From NCBI RefSeq assembly GCF_900188335.1, contig NZ_FZOY01000001.1, positions 620,001 through 684,000 of the forward strand: DNA of 64,000 nucleotides. The letters are read 5' to 3'. The DNA is from Tropicimonas sediminicola (lineage in GTDB: Bacteria; Pseudomonadota; Alphaproteobacteria; Rhodobacterales; Rhodobacteraceae). This document shows positions 42,825-50,725 of the stretch, piece by piece. A model generated the notes under the pieces. That model saw only the letters and a list, made by a program, of their open reading frames with translations. It had not been told where the DNA came from and made no database searches. Positions within the stretch are counted from its first letter, which is position 1; every line of letters starts with the position of its first letter. The translations under genes were made by a program, and so were the position numbers.

Positions 42825-42970
42825 TCGCACGATGCACGCTGCGCGCAGTTGCGATTGCGCGAGGCACCCCCGGCCCTGGGCAACTGGTTGCGTGACGCCC
42901 GACCGCCCGAGCCAACATCGAAAAACCACGCGAGCGCGGCGTCAGTCCGTGCAAGCCAGGGAGTGAAACC

Positions 42971-45952
42971 ATGTTGAGGAAGAAGACCAACGGGGTTGCG
43001 AGACGCCCCCAGCGGAACACCCTCCTGACCGAGGCCGCGAGCGCCTCTGTCGATCGCCGCGCCTTCCTGCGCGGATCCGGCCTCGTGATCGGGGGTCTGT
43101 CGGCCATCGCGGCGACAGGCGGCACCGTCACCCAGGCCACCGCCCAGACCGTTGCACCGAAGCCGGTGGAACTGAAGAAATCCGTGTGCACCCATTGTTC
43201 CGTCGGTTGCACCGTGATCGCGGAAGTCTCCGACGGTGTCTGGATCGGGCAGGAGCCCGGCTGGGACAGCCCGTTCAACCTCGGTGCGCATTGCGCCAAG
43301 GGGGCGTCGGTCCGCGAGCACGCTCACGGCGAGCGCCGCCTCAAGTACCCGATGAAGAAAGAGGGTGGCGAGTGGAAGCGCATCTCCTGGGAGCAGGCGA
43401 TCGACGAGATCGGCGACCAGATGCTGGCGATCCGCGAGGAAAGCGGCCCTGACAGCGTCTACTGGCTCGGCTCGGCCAAGCACAGCAACGAGCAGGCCTA
43501 CCTGTTCCGCAAGTTCGCCGCCTACTGGGGCACGAACAACGTGGACCACCAGGCCCGTATCTGCCACTCCACCACGGTTGCCGGGGTTGCGAACACATGG
43601 GGCTACGGCGCCATGACCAACTCCTACAACGACATCCACAATTCCAAGGCGATCCTGATCATCGGCGGCAACCCGGCCGAGGCGCACCCCGTCTCGCTGC
43701 TGCACGTGCTGCGCGCCAAGGAGCAGAACAACGCGCCGCTGATCGTCTGCGACCCGCGTTTCACCCGCACCGCGGCCCATGCCGACGAGTATGTCCGGTT
43801 CCGTCCGGGCTCGGACGTGGCGCTGGTCTGGGGCATCCTGTGGCACATCTTCGAGAACGGCTGGGAGGACAAGGAGTTCATCCGCACCCGTGTCTGGGGG
43901 ATGGACCAGATCCGCGAGGAGGTCGCCCGCTGGACGCCCGACGAGGTGGAGCGCGTGACCGGCGCACCCGAATCCCAGCTTCGCCGCGTGGCGATGCAGC
44001 TGGCCAACAACCGTCCCGGCACCCTGATCTGGTGCATGGGCGGCACCCAGCACACCAACGGCAACAACAACACGCGCGCCTACTGCATCCTGCAGCTCGC
44101 GCTCGGCAACATGGGCGTTGCCGGTGGCGGAACCAACATCTTCCGCGGCCATGACAACGTGCAGGGGGCGACCGACCTCGGCGTGCTCGCCGACACGCTG
44201 CCGGGCTACTACGGCCTCTCGGCCGGCGCCTGGGGCCACTGGGCCCGGGTGTGGGAAGAGGATCCCGAATGGCTCAAGGGCCGTTTCGCCACGATGAAAG
44301 GCGCCGACGGCAAGGACAAGCAGATGATGAACCTCACCGGTATCCCGGTGAGCCGCTGGATCGACGGGGTCCTTGAAGCCAAGGAGAACCTGGAGCAGCC
44401 GGACAACACCCGGGCCATGGTGCTCTGGGGGCATGCGCCGAACTCCCAGACCCGGATGACCGAGATGAAGACGGCGATGGAGAAGCTCGACCTGCTGGTC
44501 GTGGTGGACCCGTACCCGACGGTCTCGGCGATCCTGCACGACCGCACCGACGGCTGCTACCTGCTGCCGGCCGCGACCCAGTTCGAGACCCGCGGCTCGG
44601 TGACCGCCTCGAACCGCTCGCTCCAGTGGCGTGAGCAGGTTGTGGATCCGCTGTTCGAGTCCAAGCCGGATCACGTGATCCTTGCGATGTTCTCGAAGAA
44701 ATTCGGGTTCGACGACCGGATCTTCCGCAACATCTCGATGGACGGTGAACTGGAGCCGAATGTCGAGGACCTGACGCGCGAGTTCAACCGCGGCATGTGG
44801 ACGATCGGCTACACCGCCCAGAGCCCGGAGCGGCTGAAACTCCACATGGAGAACCAGCACACCTTCGATCGCACGACGCTGCAGGCGGTCGGTGGTCCGG
44901 CCGACGGGGATTACTACGGTATGCCCTGGCCCGCGTGGGGAACGCCGGAGATGAACCACCCCGGCACGCCCAACCTCTACGACATGTCGAAGCCTGTCGC
45001 AGAGGGCGGCTTGACCTTCCGCGCGCGTTTCGGCGTCGAGCGGGATGGCCAGAACCTGCTGGCCGACGGTGTCTACTCGGCAGGCTCGGAGATCCAGGAC
45101 GGCTATCCCGAGTTCACCATGCAGATGCTGATCGACCTCGGCTGGGACAAGGATCTGACTGCCTATGAACGGCGGATGATCGAGTATGTCGCCGGTTTCA
45201 TCAAAGAGCGTCCCGAGATGGGTGCGGAGGTCGGCGAGCAGTCGCAGACCGGCCCGTATCCGTCGGACTTCGCCGATGCGATCGGGGGCGTGAACTGGAA
45301 GACCGACCTTTCGGGCGGCATCCAGCGCGTTGCGATCGCGCATGGCTGTGCCCCCTTCGGCAACGCCAAGGCGCGCGCCGTGGTCTGGACCTTCCCCGAC
45401 CCGGTGCCGATCCATCGCGAGCCGCTCTACACCAACCGGCGCGATCTCGTGGCGGATTACCCGACCTATGCCGACAAGCTGTTCTGGCGGGTGCCGACGA
45501 TGTACGAGTCGATCCAGAAGAACGACTTCTCGAAGGATTACCCGATCATCCTCACCTCCGGGCGACTGGTGGAATACGAGGGCGGCGGGGACGAGACGCG
45601 TTCGAACCCCTGGCTCGCCGAACTCCAGCAGGACATGTTCGTCGAGATCAACCCGCGCGACGCCAACAACCTCGGCGTGCGGGACGGCTCGCAGGTCTGG
45701 GTCGAGGGGCCCGAGGGCGGCAAGGTCAAGGTCATGGCGATGGTGACCGAGCGGGTGGGCGAGGGCGTGGCCTTCATGCCCTTCCACTTCGGCGGCCATT
45801 ACCAGGGCGAGGATCTCAGGTCCAAGTACCCCGATGGAGCGGATCCCTACGTTCTGGGGGAAAGCGCCAACGTCGCGCAGACCTATGGCTACGACTCGGT
45901 CACCCAGATGCAGGAGACCAAGGCCACCCTCTGCAAGATCATGCCAGCGTAA
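42971..45952 (+). CDS. fdhA: formate dehydrogenase catalytic (alpha) subunit
   Basis: 993 residues. A Tat leader (DRRAFLRGSG, RR at 29-30) exports it folded. A 4Fe-4S site is formed by C73, C76, C80 and C108, followed by Lys110. The cofactor-ligating residue is Cys198 (QARICHST, codon TGC), in the place of selenocysteine of E. coli FDH-N, followed by His199. The rest has the standard molybdopterin domains, with the MGD-binding end at DARDANNLGVRDGSQ-like sequence. It oxidises formate to CO2 in the periplasm. The metal may be tungsten, given tupABC nearby. Strong GGGAG ribosome site. Confidence 0.95.
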   Translation: MLRKKTNGVARRPQRNTLLTEAASASVDRRAFLRGSGLVIGGLSAIAATGGTVTQATAQTVAPKPVELKKSVCTHCSVGCTVIAEVSDGVWIGQEPGWDSPFNLGAHCAKGASVREHAHGERRLKYPMKKEGGEWKRISWEQAIDEIGDQMLAIREESGPDSVYWLGSAKHSNEQAYLFRKFAAYWGTNNVDHQARICHSTTVAGVANTWGYGAMTNSYNDIHNSKAILIIGGNPAEAHPVSLLHVLRAKEQNNAPLIVCDPRFTRTAAHADEYVRFRPGSDVALVWGILWHIFENGWEDKEFIRTRVWGMDQIREEVARWTPDEVERVTGAPESQLRRVAMQLANNRPGTLIWCMGGTQHTNGNNNTRAYCILQLALGNMGVAGGGTNIFRGHDNVQGATDLGVLADTLPGYYGLSAGAWGHWARVWEEDPEWLKGRFATMKGADGKDKQMMNLTGIPVSRWIDGVLEAKENLEQPDNTRAMVLWGHAPNSQTRMTEMKTAMEKLDLLVVVDPYPTVSAILHDRTDGCYLLPAATQFETRGSVTASNRSLQWREQVVDPLFESKPDHVILAMFSKKFGFDDRIFRNISMDGELEPNVEDLTREFNRGMWTIGYTAQSPERLKLHMENQHTFDRTTLQAVGGPADGDYYGMPWPAWGTPEMNHPGTPNLYDMSKPVAEGGLTFRARFGVERDGQNLLADGVYSAGSEIQDGYPEFTMQMLIDLGWDKDLTAYERRMIEYVAGFIKERPEMGAEVGEQSQTGPYPSDFADAIGGVNWKTDLSGGIQRVAIAHGCAPFGNAKARAVVWTFPDPVPIHREPLYTNRRDLVADYPTYADKLFWRVPTMYESIQKNDFSKDYPIILTSGRLVEYEGGGDETRSNPWLAELQQDMFVEINPRDANNLGVRDGSQVWVEGPEGGKVKVMAMVTERVGEGVAFMPFHFGGHYQGEDLRSKYPDGADPYVLGESANVAQTYGYDSVTQMQETKATLCKIMPA

Positions 45953-45963
45953 GGAGATAGAGA

Positions 45964-46557
45964 ATGGCTAGAGCGAAATTTCTCTGCGACGCCGAGCGCT
46001 GCATCGAGTGCAACGCCTGCGTCACTGCGTGCAAGAACGAGCACGAGGTGCCCTGGGGCATCAACCGCCGCCGTGTTGTGACCATCCAGGATGGCAAGCC
46101 CGGTGAACGGTCGATCTCCGTCGCCTGCATGCATTGTTCGGATGCGCCCTGCATGGCGGTCTGCCCTGTGGACTGCTTCTACCAGAACGAGGAGGGGGTG
46201 GTTCTCCACTCCAAGGACCTCTGCATCGGCTGCGGCTACTGCTTCTACGCGTGCCCCTTCGGCGCGCCGCAGTATCCGCAGGCGGGCAACTTCGGCTCCC
46301 GCGGCAAGATGGACAAGTGTACCTTCTGTGCCGGCGGCCCGGAGGAGACCCACTCCAATGCGGAGTTCTCCAAGTACGGCCGCAACCGGATCGCGGAAGG
46401 CAAGCTGCCGATCTGCGCCGAGATGTGCTCCACCAAGGCACTGCTCGCAGGCGACGGCGACGTCGTCTCCGCGATCTATCGCGAGCGGGTCGTGGCCCGA
46501 GGCTTCGGCTCCGGCGCTTGGGGCTGGGGCACCGCCTACGACCAGAAGGGCGGCTGA
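45964..46557 (+). CDS. fdhB: formate dehydrogenase iron-sulfur (beta) subunit, short form
   Basis: 197 residues with four 4Fe-4S motifs: CIECNACVTAC, CMHCSDAPCMAVC, CIGCGYCFYAC and CTFC...CAEMC. It moves electrons from FdhA to the cytochrome b subunit. It is about 100 residues shorter than E. coli FdnH and lacks a C-terminal membrane helix. It follows fdhA by 11 bases, with AAGGAG overlapping the fdhA stop. Confidence 0.93.
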   Translation: MARAKFLCDAERCIECNACVTACKNEHEVPWGINRRRVVTIQDGKPGERSISVACMHCSDAPCMAVCPVDCFYQNEEGVVLHSKDLCIGCGYCFYACPFGAPQYPQAGNFGSRGKMDKCTFCAGGPEETHSNAEFSKYGRNRIAEGKLPICAEMCSTKALLAGDGDVVSAIYRERVVARGFGSGAWGWGTAYDQKGG

Positions 46558-46567
46558 CCGAGGGAAT

Positions 46568-46592
46568 GGCGGCCGGACACGCACCGGCCGCC
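46568..46592 (+). other. intercistronic hairpin between fdhB and fdhC
   Basis: A perfect 9-bp stem (GGCGGCCGG with CCGGCCGCC) with a 7-base loop, 11 bases after fdhB. A second stem with a TTCG loop lies at about 46622-46643. They may tune expression of the membrane subunit relative to fdhAB. Confidence 0.55.
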
Positions 46593-46692
46593 GCACCCAC
46601 TTGTCCAGAATGCGCGGCTCGCCCGGGATCTTCGGATCCGGGGCGGGTCTGCGTTCTACGGCAATTTCCAAGCTAGGATCGAGTGAGACAAC

Positions 46693-47928
46693 ATGAGCAA
46701 TCGAAACTCCGGCTTCGGCGCATTCCTTGCCCTGACCGTGGTGGTCGTGGTCGCTGCGCTGGTGGCATCTCTGGCCGCGCCCGACGCGAATGGCGTGGAC
46801 GAGGCGGCCCTTGCGGCGGCCCGCGAGGCGACGGGCGGGGCGCAGACCCGCGAGGACATCATGGCCCGCCAGCGGGGTCTCTCCATCGACGACACCTTCC
46901 GCAGCTCCGCAATCGGCGATCCCGCCGCGGGGGCGGCCCCAAACCAGCAGCTCGGCACGCTTGGCGGGGTCTCCGACCCTGAGCTGTGGCGGGCGCTCCG
47001 CTACAACTCGGCCGATATCAACGCCTCGGCCCGTGGTCCCGCGACCAACGTCCTGATCCAGGATGGCGGCATGACCTGGCTCAACTTTCGCGAGAACATC
47101 ATCGCCAAGTGGGGCGGATGGCTCTTGCTCGGCATGATCGGCCTCCTGGGCTTCTTCTACCTGACCCGCGGGCGGGTGCCGATCGCCGGCGAGAAGACCG
47201 GCCGGCTGGTACTTCGCTTCGGAAGCCTCGACCGCTTCTGCCACTGGCTGACCGCCAGCTCGTTCCTGCTGCTCGGCATCACCGGGCTGATCTCGATGTA
47301 CGGTCGGCCCTGGCTCATCTCGATCATGGGCAAGGAGGCCCATGCCGACCTCGCCCACTGGTCCAAGCTGATCCATAACAGCGTCAGCTTCGCCTTCATC
47401 CTCGGCGTGATCCTGATCTTCCTGAAGTGGATCCGCTTCAACATTCCCAACATGAACGACCTGCGCTGGCTCCGCGTCATGGGCGGGCTCTTCGACGATT
47501 CCATCCACCCGCCGGCGGGCAAGTTCAACGCCGGGCAAAAGATCATCTTCTGGTCCGTCATGCTGATGTCGGCCGGCGTGGTTGCGACGGGTATCAGCCT
47601 GCTGCTGCCGTTCCGCTTCGCGGTCATGGGGGACATTTTCGCCTGGGTGAACGGGATCGGGGTGCTGTCCTGGTTCGGGTTCGGCGAGCTGCCGGTACAC
47701 CTCTCGCCACAGGAGGAGATGCAATACACCCAGATCGTTCACGCCGTCTTTGCGTTCCTGTTCATGGCGATGATCATCGGCCACATCTACATCGGAACGC
47801 TCGGCATGGAGGGCGCCTTCGACGCCATGGGCACGGGCTATGTCGAGGAGCAATGGGCGCGCGAGCACCATTCGATCTGGCTCGAAGAGGTGAAGGCGGA
47901 TGAGCGTGCGGCGCAGCCGGCGGAATAG
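46693..47928 (+). CDS. fdhC: formate dehydrogenase cytochrome b556 (gamma) subunit
   Basis: A 411-residue membrane protein. TM1 is about 8-28; a periplasmic stretch of about 100 residues follows; then four helices of the FdnI/FdoI type. Haem-ligand histidines lie in DRFCHWLTASSF, KLIHNSVSF and VHAVFAFLFMAMIIGHIYIG. It anchors FdhAB and conducts electrons to quinone or a cytochrome c. It overlaps the next gene by 29 bases. Confidence 0.92.
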   Translation: MSNRNSGFGAFLALTVVVVVAALVASLAAPDANGVDEAALAAAREATGGAQTREDIMARQRGLSIDDTFRSSAIGDPAAGAAPNQQLGTLGGVSDPELWRALRYNSADINASARGPATNVLIQDGGMTWLNFRENIIAKWGGWLLLGMIGLLGFFYLTRGRVPIAGEKTGRLVLRFGSLDRFCHWLTASSFLLLGITGLISMYGRPWLISIMGKEAHADLAHWSKLIHNSVSFAFILGVILIFLKWIRFNIPNMNDLRWLRVMGGLFDDSIHPPAGKFNAGQKIIFWSVMLMSAGVVATGISLLLPFRFAVMGDIFAWVNGIGVLSWFGFGELPVHLSPQEEMQYTQIVHAVFAFLFMAMIIGHIYIGTLGMEGAFDAMGTGYVEEQWAREHHSIWLEEVKADERAAQPAE

Positions 47929-49207
47929 GCCGCTGGGCTGCCTGCTGGGCCTGTGGCTGGCGGCACCCGCCGGGATGCTGGCCGCGCAGGAATTCCAGAC
48001 CCTCAAGGGCCACGGCGGGCCGATCATGGGCATCGCCGTGTCGCCCGACGGGGTGGTCGCGACCGCGAGTTTCGACAATTCGGTGGGGCGCTGGAACGGC
48101 GGCCCGCCGGAATGGCTGGAAGGCCACGACGCGGCGGTGACGGCCATCGCCTACGGGCCCGAGGGGCTGCTGGTGAGCGGAGGGGACGATTTCGCCGTAC
48201 GAACCTGGGGCGAGAGACCGCAACTCCTCGGGAAGCACCAGGGAAAGGTGGCCTGCGTCGCCGTCGCGCCTTCGGGGGACAGGATCGCAAGCGGCAGTTG
48301 GGACGGCTCGATCCGCCTCTGGCCGCTTGATGGCGGAGCGGAAGAAAGCCTTCAAGACCCCGGTGCGGGCGTCAACGATGTGGCGTTCTCGGCCGATGGC
48401 CGGTTTCTCTTTGCCGCCACCAATGGCGGCGATCTGCTCCGTTACGATCTCGCAAACGGCGGCGCCCCGATGCCGCTGGCCCGGCACGGGTTCGGGATCA
48501 ACCGGCTCGTCCTCGGCGAGGGCTGGGTCGCCTATGGCGCGGTCGACGGCCAGACACGGGTGATCGATGCAGAGACAGGCGACGAGATCGCCGATTTCAC
48601 CCTCGAGCGGCGTCCGATCCTCGCGATGGCGCGGCACGCCGAGACCAACCAGATCGCCGTTGGCGACGGGCAGGGCTACATCATGATGCTGGACACCGCC
48701 GACTGGCGGATCGCCCGCGACTTCCGCGCGACGCGGGAAGGGCCGGTCTGGGCGCTGGCCTTCTCGCCGGACGGCACGGTCATTCACGCCGGCGGACTGG
48801 ACGACGTGGTCTATGCCTGGCCTGTGTCGGCGCTCGGCGAGTTCGATCCCGCAATGGGGCAGGAGCGCAGCTTCCTGCGCGATGCCGAGACCATGCCCAA
48901 CGGCGAGCGGCAGTTCATGCGCAAGTGCTCGATCTGTCACGATGTGAGCCCGGGCCCCTCGCGCAAGGCCGGCCCGACGTTGCACGGCCTGTTCGGGCGC
49001 CGCGCCGGCACGGTGCCCGGCTACCCCTATTCGCCGACCCTCGACGGGTCGGATATCGTCTGGACCGCGGAGACGGTGAACGCCCTGTTCGACGAGGGAC
49101 CGGACCATTATATTCCCGGCTCGAAGATGCCGATGCAGGTCATCGCTGCCGCCAGCGACAGGGACGACCTGATCCGCTATCTCGAGACGGCCACAACGGG
49201 AGAATGA
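47900..49207 (+). CDS. periplasmic WD40-repeat cytochrome c
   Basis: 435 residues with a signal peptide (about 1-29). Residues 33-320 contain about six or seven WD40-type blades, for example HGGPIMGIAVSPDGVVATASFD and KVACVAVAPSGDRIASGSWDGSIRLW. A C-terminal class-I cytochrome c follows with haem motif CSICH, LHGLFGR and the distal Met in GSKMPM. It starts inside the end of fdhC, so production is coupled to the membrane subunit. It probably accepts electrons from the formate dehydrogenase or scaffolds the complex. Confidence 0.85.
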   Translation: MSVRRSRRNRPLGCLLGLWLAAPAGMLAAQEFQTLKGHGGPIMGIAVSPDGVVATASFDNSVGRWNGGPPEWLEGHDAAVTAIAYGPEGLLVSGGDDFAVRTWGERPQLLGKHQGKVACVAVAPSGDRIASGSWDGSIRLWPLDGGAEESLQDPGAGVNDVAFSADGRFLFAATNGGDLLRYDLANGGAPMPLARHGFGINRLVLGEGWVAYGAVDGQTRVIDAETGDEIADFTLERRPILAMARHAETNQIAVGDGQGYIMMLDTADWRIARDFRATREGPVWALAFSPDGTVIHAGGLDDVVYAWPVSALGEFDPAMGQERSFLRDAETMPNGERQFMRKCSICHDVSPGPSRKAGPTLHGLFGRRAGTVPGYPYSPTLDGSDIVWTAETVNALFDEGPDHYIPGSKMPMQVIAAASDRDDLIRYLETATTGE

Positions 49208-49214
49208 GCCAGAC

Positions 49215-49340
49215 ATGAAAGCCATGCTTGCAGGGTTTGCGGCCTCGGTCGTCATCGCCATCGGCGCCTGGTACGGCGCAAACCATCTCGGGTTCTCCTC
49301 CGAGGAGGTCTATACCGGCACCAACGTGCGGCTGGAGTAG
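49215..49340 (+). CDS. 41-residue membrane peptide of the fdh operon
   Basis: A short gene: ATG 49215, TAG 49338-49340. It encodes one hydrophobic helix (about MLAGFAASVVIAIGAWYGA) and a short polar tail ending SSEEVYTGTNVRLE. GGAG lies about 12 bases upstream and the gap to the WD40 cytochrome gene is 7 bases. The clean transmembrane-plus-tail layout, tight spacing and same strand favour a real gene. Possibly a small subunit or assembly factor of the membrane complex; function unknown. Confidence 0.65.
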   Translation: MKAMLAGFAASVVIAIGAWYGANHLGFSSEEVYTGTNVRLE

Positions 49341-49354
49341 GCGGCAACAGCGCA

Positions 49355-50716
49355 ATGAACGCTCCAAGGCAGCGCGCGGCCGACAGCGCGGCGGATGACT
49401 ACGGCAGAAAACTGTCGGGAGCCTCGGTGCTGGTCATCGACGACGAGCCGGGCATGCGGAACTTCCTGACCAAGGTGCTCGAGCCGCGTGTGAAGCGCGT
49501 GGAGCAGGCTGCGAGTCCGCGCGAGGCAACCCAGAAGCTCGACGGCGCGCATTTCGACCTGCTGATCCTCGACAACCTGATGCCGGGGATGAAGGGGCTC
49601 GACTGGATGGACGAGCAGCGCCGCAAGGGGTTCTTCGGCGACACGATCCTGATCACCGCCTATGCCGACCTGGAAACGGCGATCAGCGCGCTGCGGGCCG
49701 GCGTGAGCGATTTCGTCCTCAAACCCTTCCGGGCCAACCAGATCCTCGGCGCCATCGAGCGAACGCTGGACCGCAAGCACCTGCGCCGGGAGAACGCGCT
49801 GCTGCGCCGGGAACTCTATGCCAACAACCTGCGCGGCGAGATGATCGGCAAGTCCGAGGCGCTGTCGGCCGTGCATTCCATGCTCAAGAAACTCGCGCCG
49901 CTGCCGACGCCGGTGCTGTTTCTCGGCGAGAGCGGGACAGGCAAGGAGCTCGCGGCCGGCCATCTGCACGAGATGTCGGACCGGGCGGAGGCGCCTTTCG
50001 TGGCGGTGAACTGCGCCGCCATCGATCCTGACAGGATCGTCGCCGAATTGTTCGGCGTGGTCGACGACAGCGGGCGGCTGAAGCAGGGCCTCTTCCAGCT
50101 CGCCGATGGCGGCACGCTGTTTCTCGACGAGGTGGCCCAGATGCCCGTGCAGCTGCAGGCGGCTCTGCTGCGGGTACTGGAGGACAAGAAGGTGCGCCCC
50201 CTCGGCGCCGAACGCGAGATCCCGCTGGATTTGCGCTTCCTGTTCGCGACCAACGCCGATCTTCACAAGGCGGTGGAGGAGGGGCGGTTCCGCATGGACC
50301 TCTACCACCGGATCAACGTCGTCACGATCGAGATCCCGCCTTTGCGGGATCGCTCGGAGGATATCGTGGAACTGGCGGCCCGGTTCATGGAGCAGTTCGC
50401 CAATACGCTCGGGATGCCGGCGCTGGACCTGGACGAGCAGACCTTGCTCAAGATGCGGCGCTACGACTGGCCCGGGAACGTGCGGGAGTTGCGGAACCTG
50501 ATCGAACGCTCGGTCATCCTCGGTGACTTCCCTGAGGAATTCGCCGGGAGCGGCGCGGTCAAGGGGCCGGAGGCCAAGGAAAACCTCGACATGGTGGTCC
50601 AGCGGCACATCCTGCACGTGCTCGACCTCTGCGGTGGGAACCGGGCCGAGGCCGCCCGCAGGCTCGGGGTTTCACGCAAGACCATCGACCGCAAGCTCGC
50701 GGCCTGGGAGCTTTGA
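49355..50716 (+). CDS. NtrC-family response regulator lacking the GAFTGA loop
   Basis: 453 residues. The receiver (23-140) has phospho-acceptor D73 in LLILDNLMPGM. The AAA+ domain (about 162-390) has Walker A GESGTGKE (191-198) and Walker B GGTLFLDEV. The DNA-binding end has NRAEAARRLGVSRKTIDRKL. Between ELFG (231-234) and GLFQLADGG the usual HEKGAFTGA segment is replaced by the unrelated VVDDSGRLKQ, so contact with sigma-54 is not expected. Rhodobacter NtrC and HupR are precedents for such activators working with sigma-70 polymerase. Last gene of the fdh operon; probable partner of the kinase at 27016. Confidence 0.9.
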   Translation: MNAPRQRAADSAADDYGRKLSGASVLVIDDEPGMRNFLTKVLEPRVKRVEQAASPREATQKLDGAHFDLLILDNLMPGMKGLDWMDEQRRKGFFGDTILITAYADLETAISALRAGVSDFVLKPFRANQILGAIERTLDRKHLRRENALLRRELYANNLRGEMIGKSEALSAVHSMLKKLAPLPTPVLFLGESGTGKELAAGHLHEMSDRAEAPFVAVNCAAIDPDRIVAELFGVVDDSGRLKQGLFQLADGGTLFLDEVAQMPVQLQAALLRVLEDKKVRPLGAEREIPLDLRFLFATNADLHKAVEEGRFRMDLYHRINVVTIEIPPLRDRSEDIVELAARFMEQFANTLGMPALDLDEQTLLKMRRYDWPGNVRELRNLIERSVILGDFPEEFAGSGAVKGPEAKENLDMVVQRHILHVLDLCGGNRAEAARRLGVSRKTIDRKLAAWEL

Positions 50717-50725
50717 GCCAGACGC

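Noticed and set aside
42825-42970. Small gene between the Tat peptide gene and fdhA
   Set aside because: An ATG-initiated frame exists, but it is Arg/Pro/Cys-rich with no ribosome site.
43562-43564. Selenocysteine (in-frame TGA) in the formate dehydrogenase alpha subunit
   Set aside because: The codon at the Sec position is TGC (Cys198); the frame has no internal stop and no SECIS-like element is needed.
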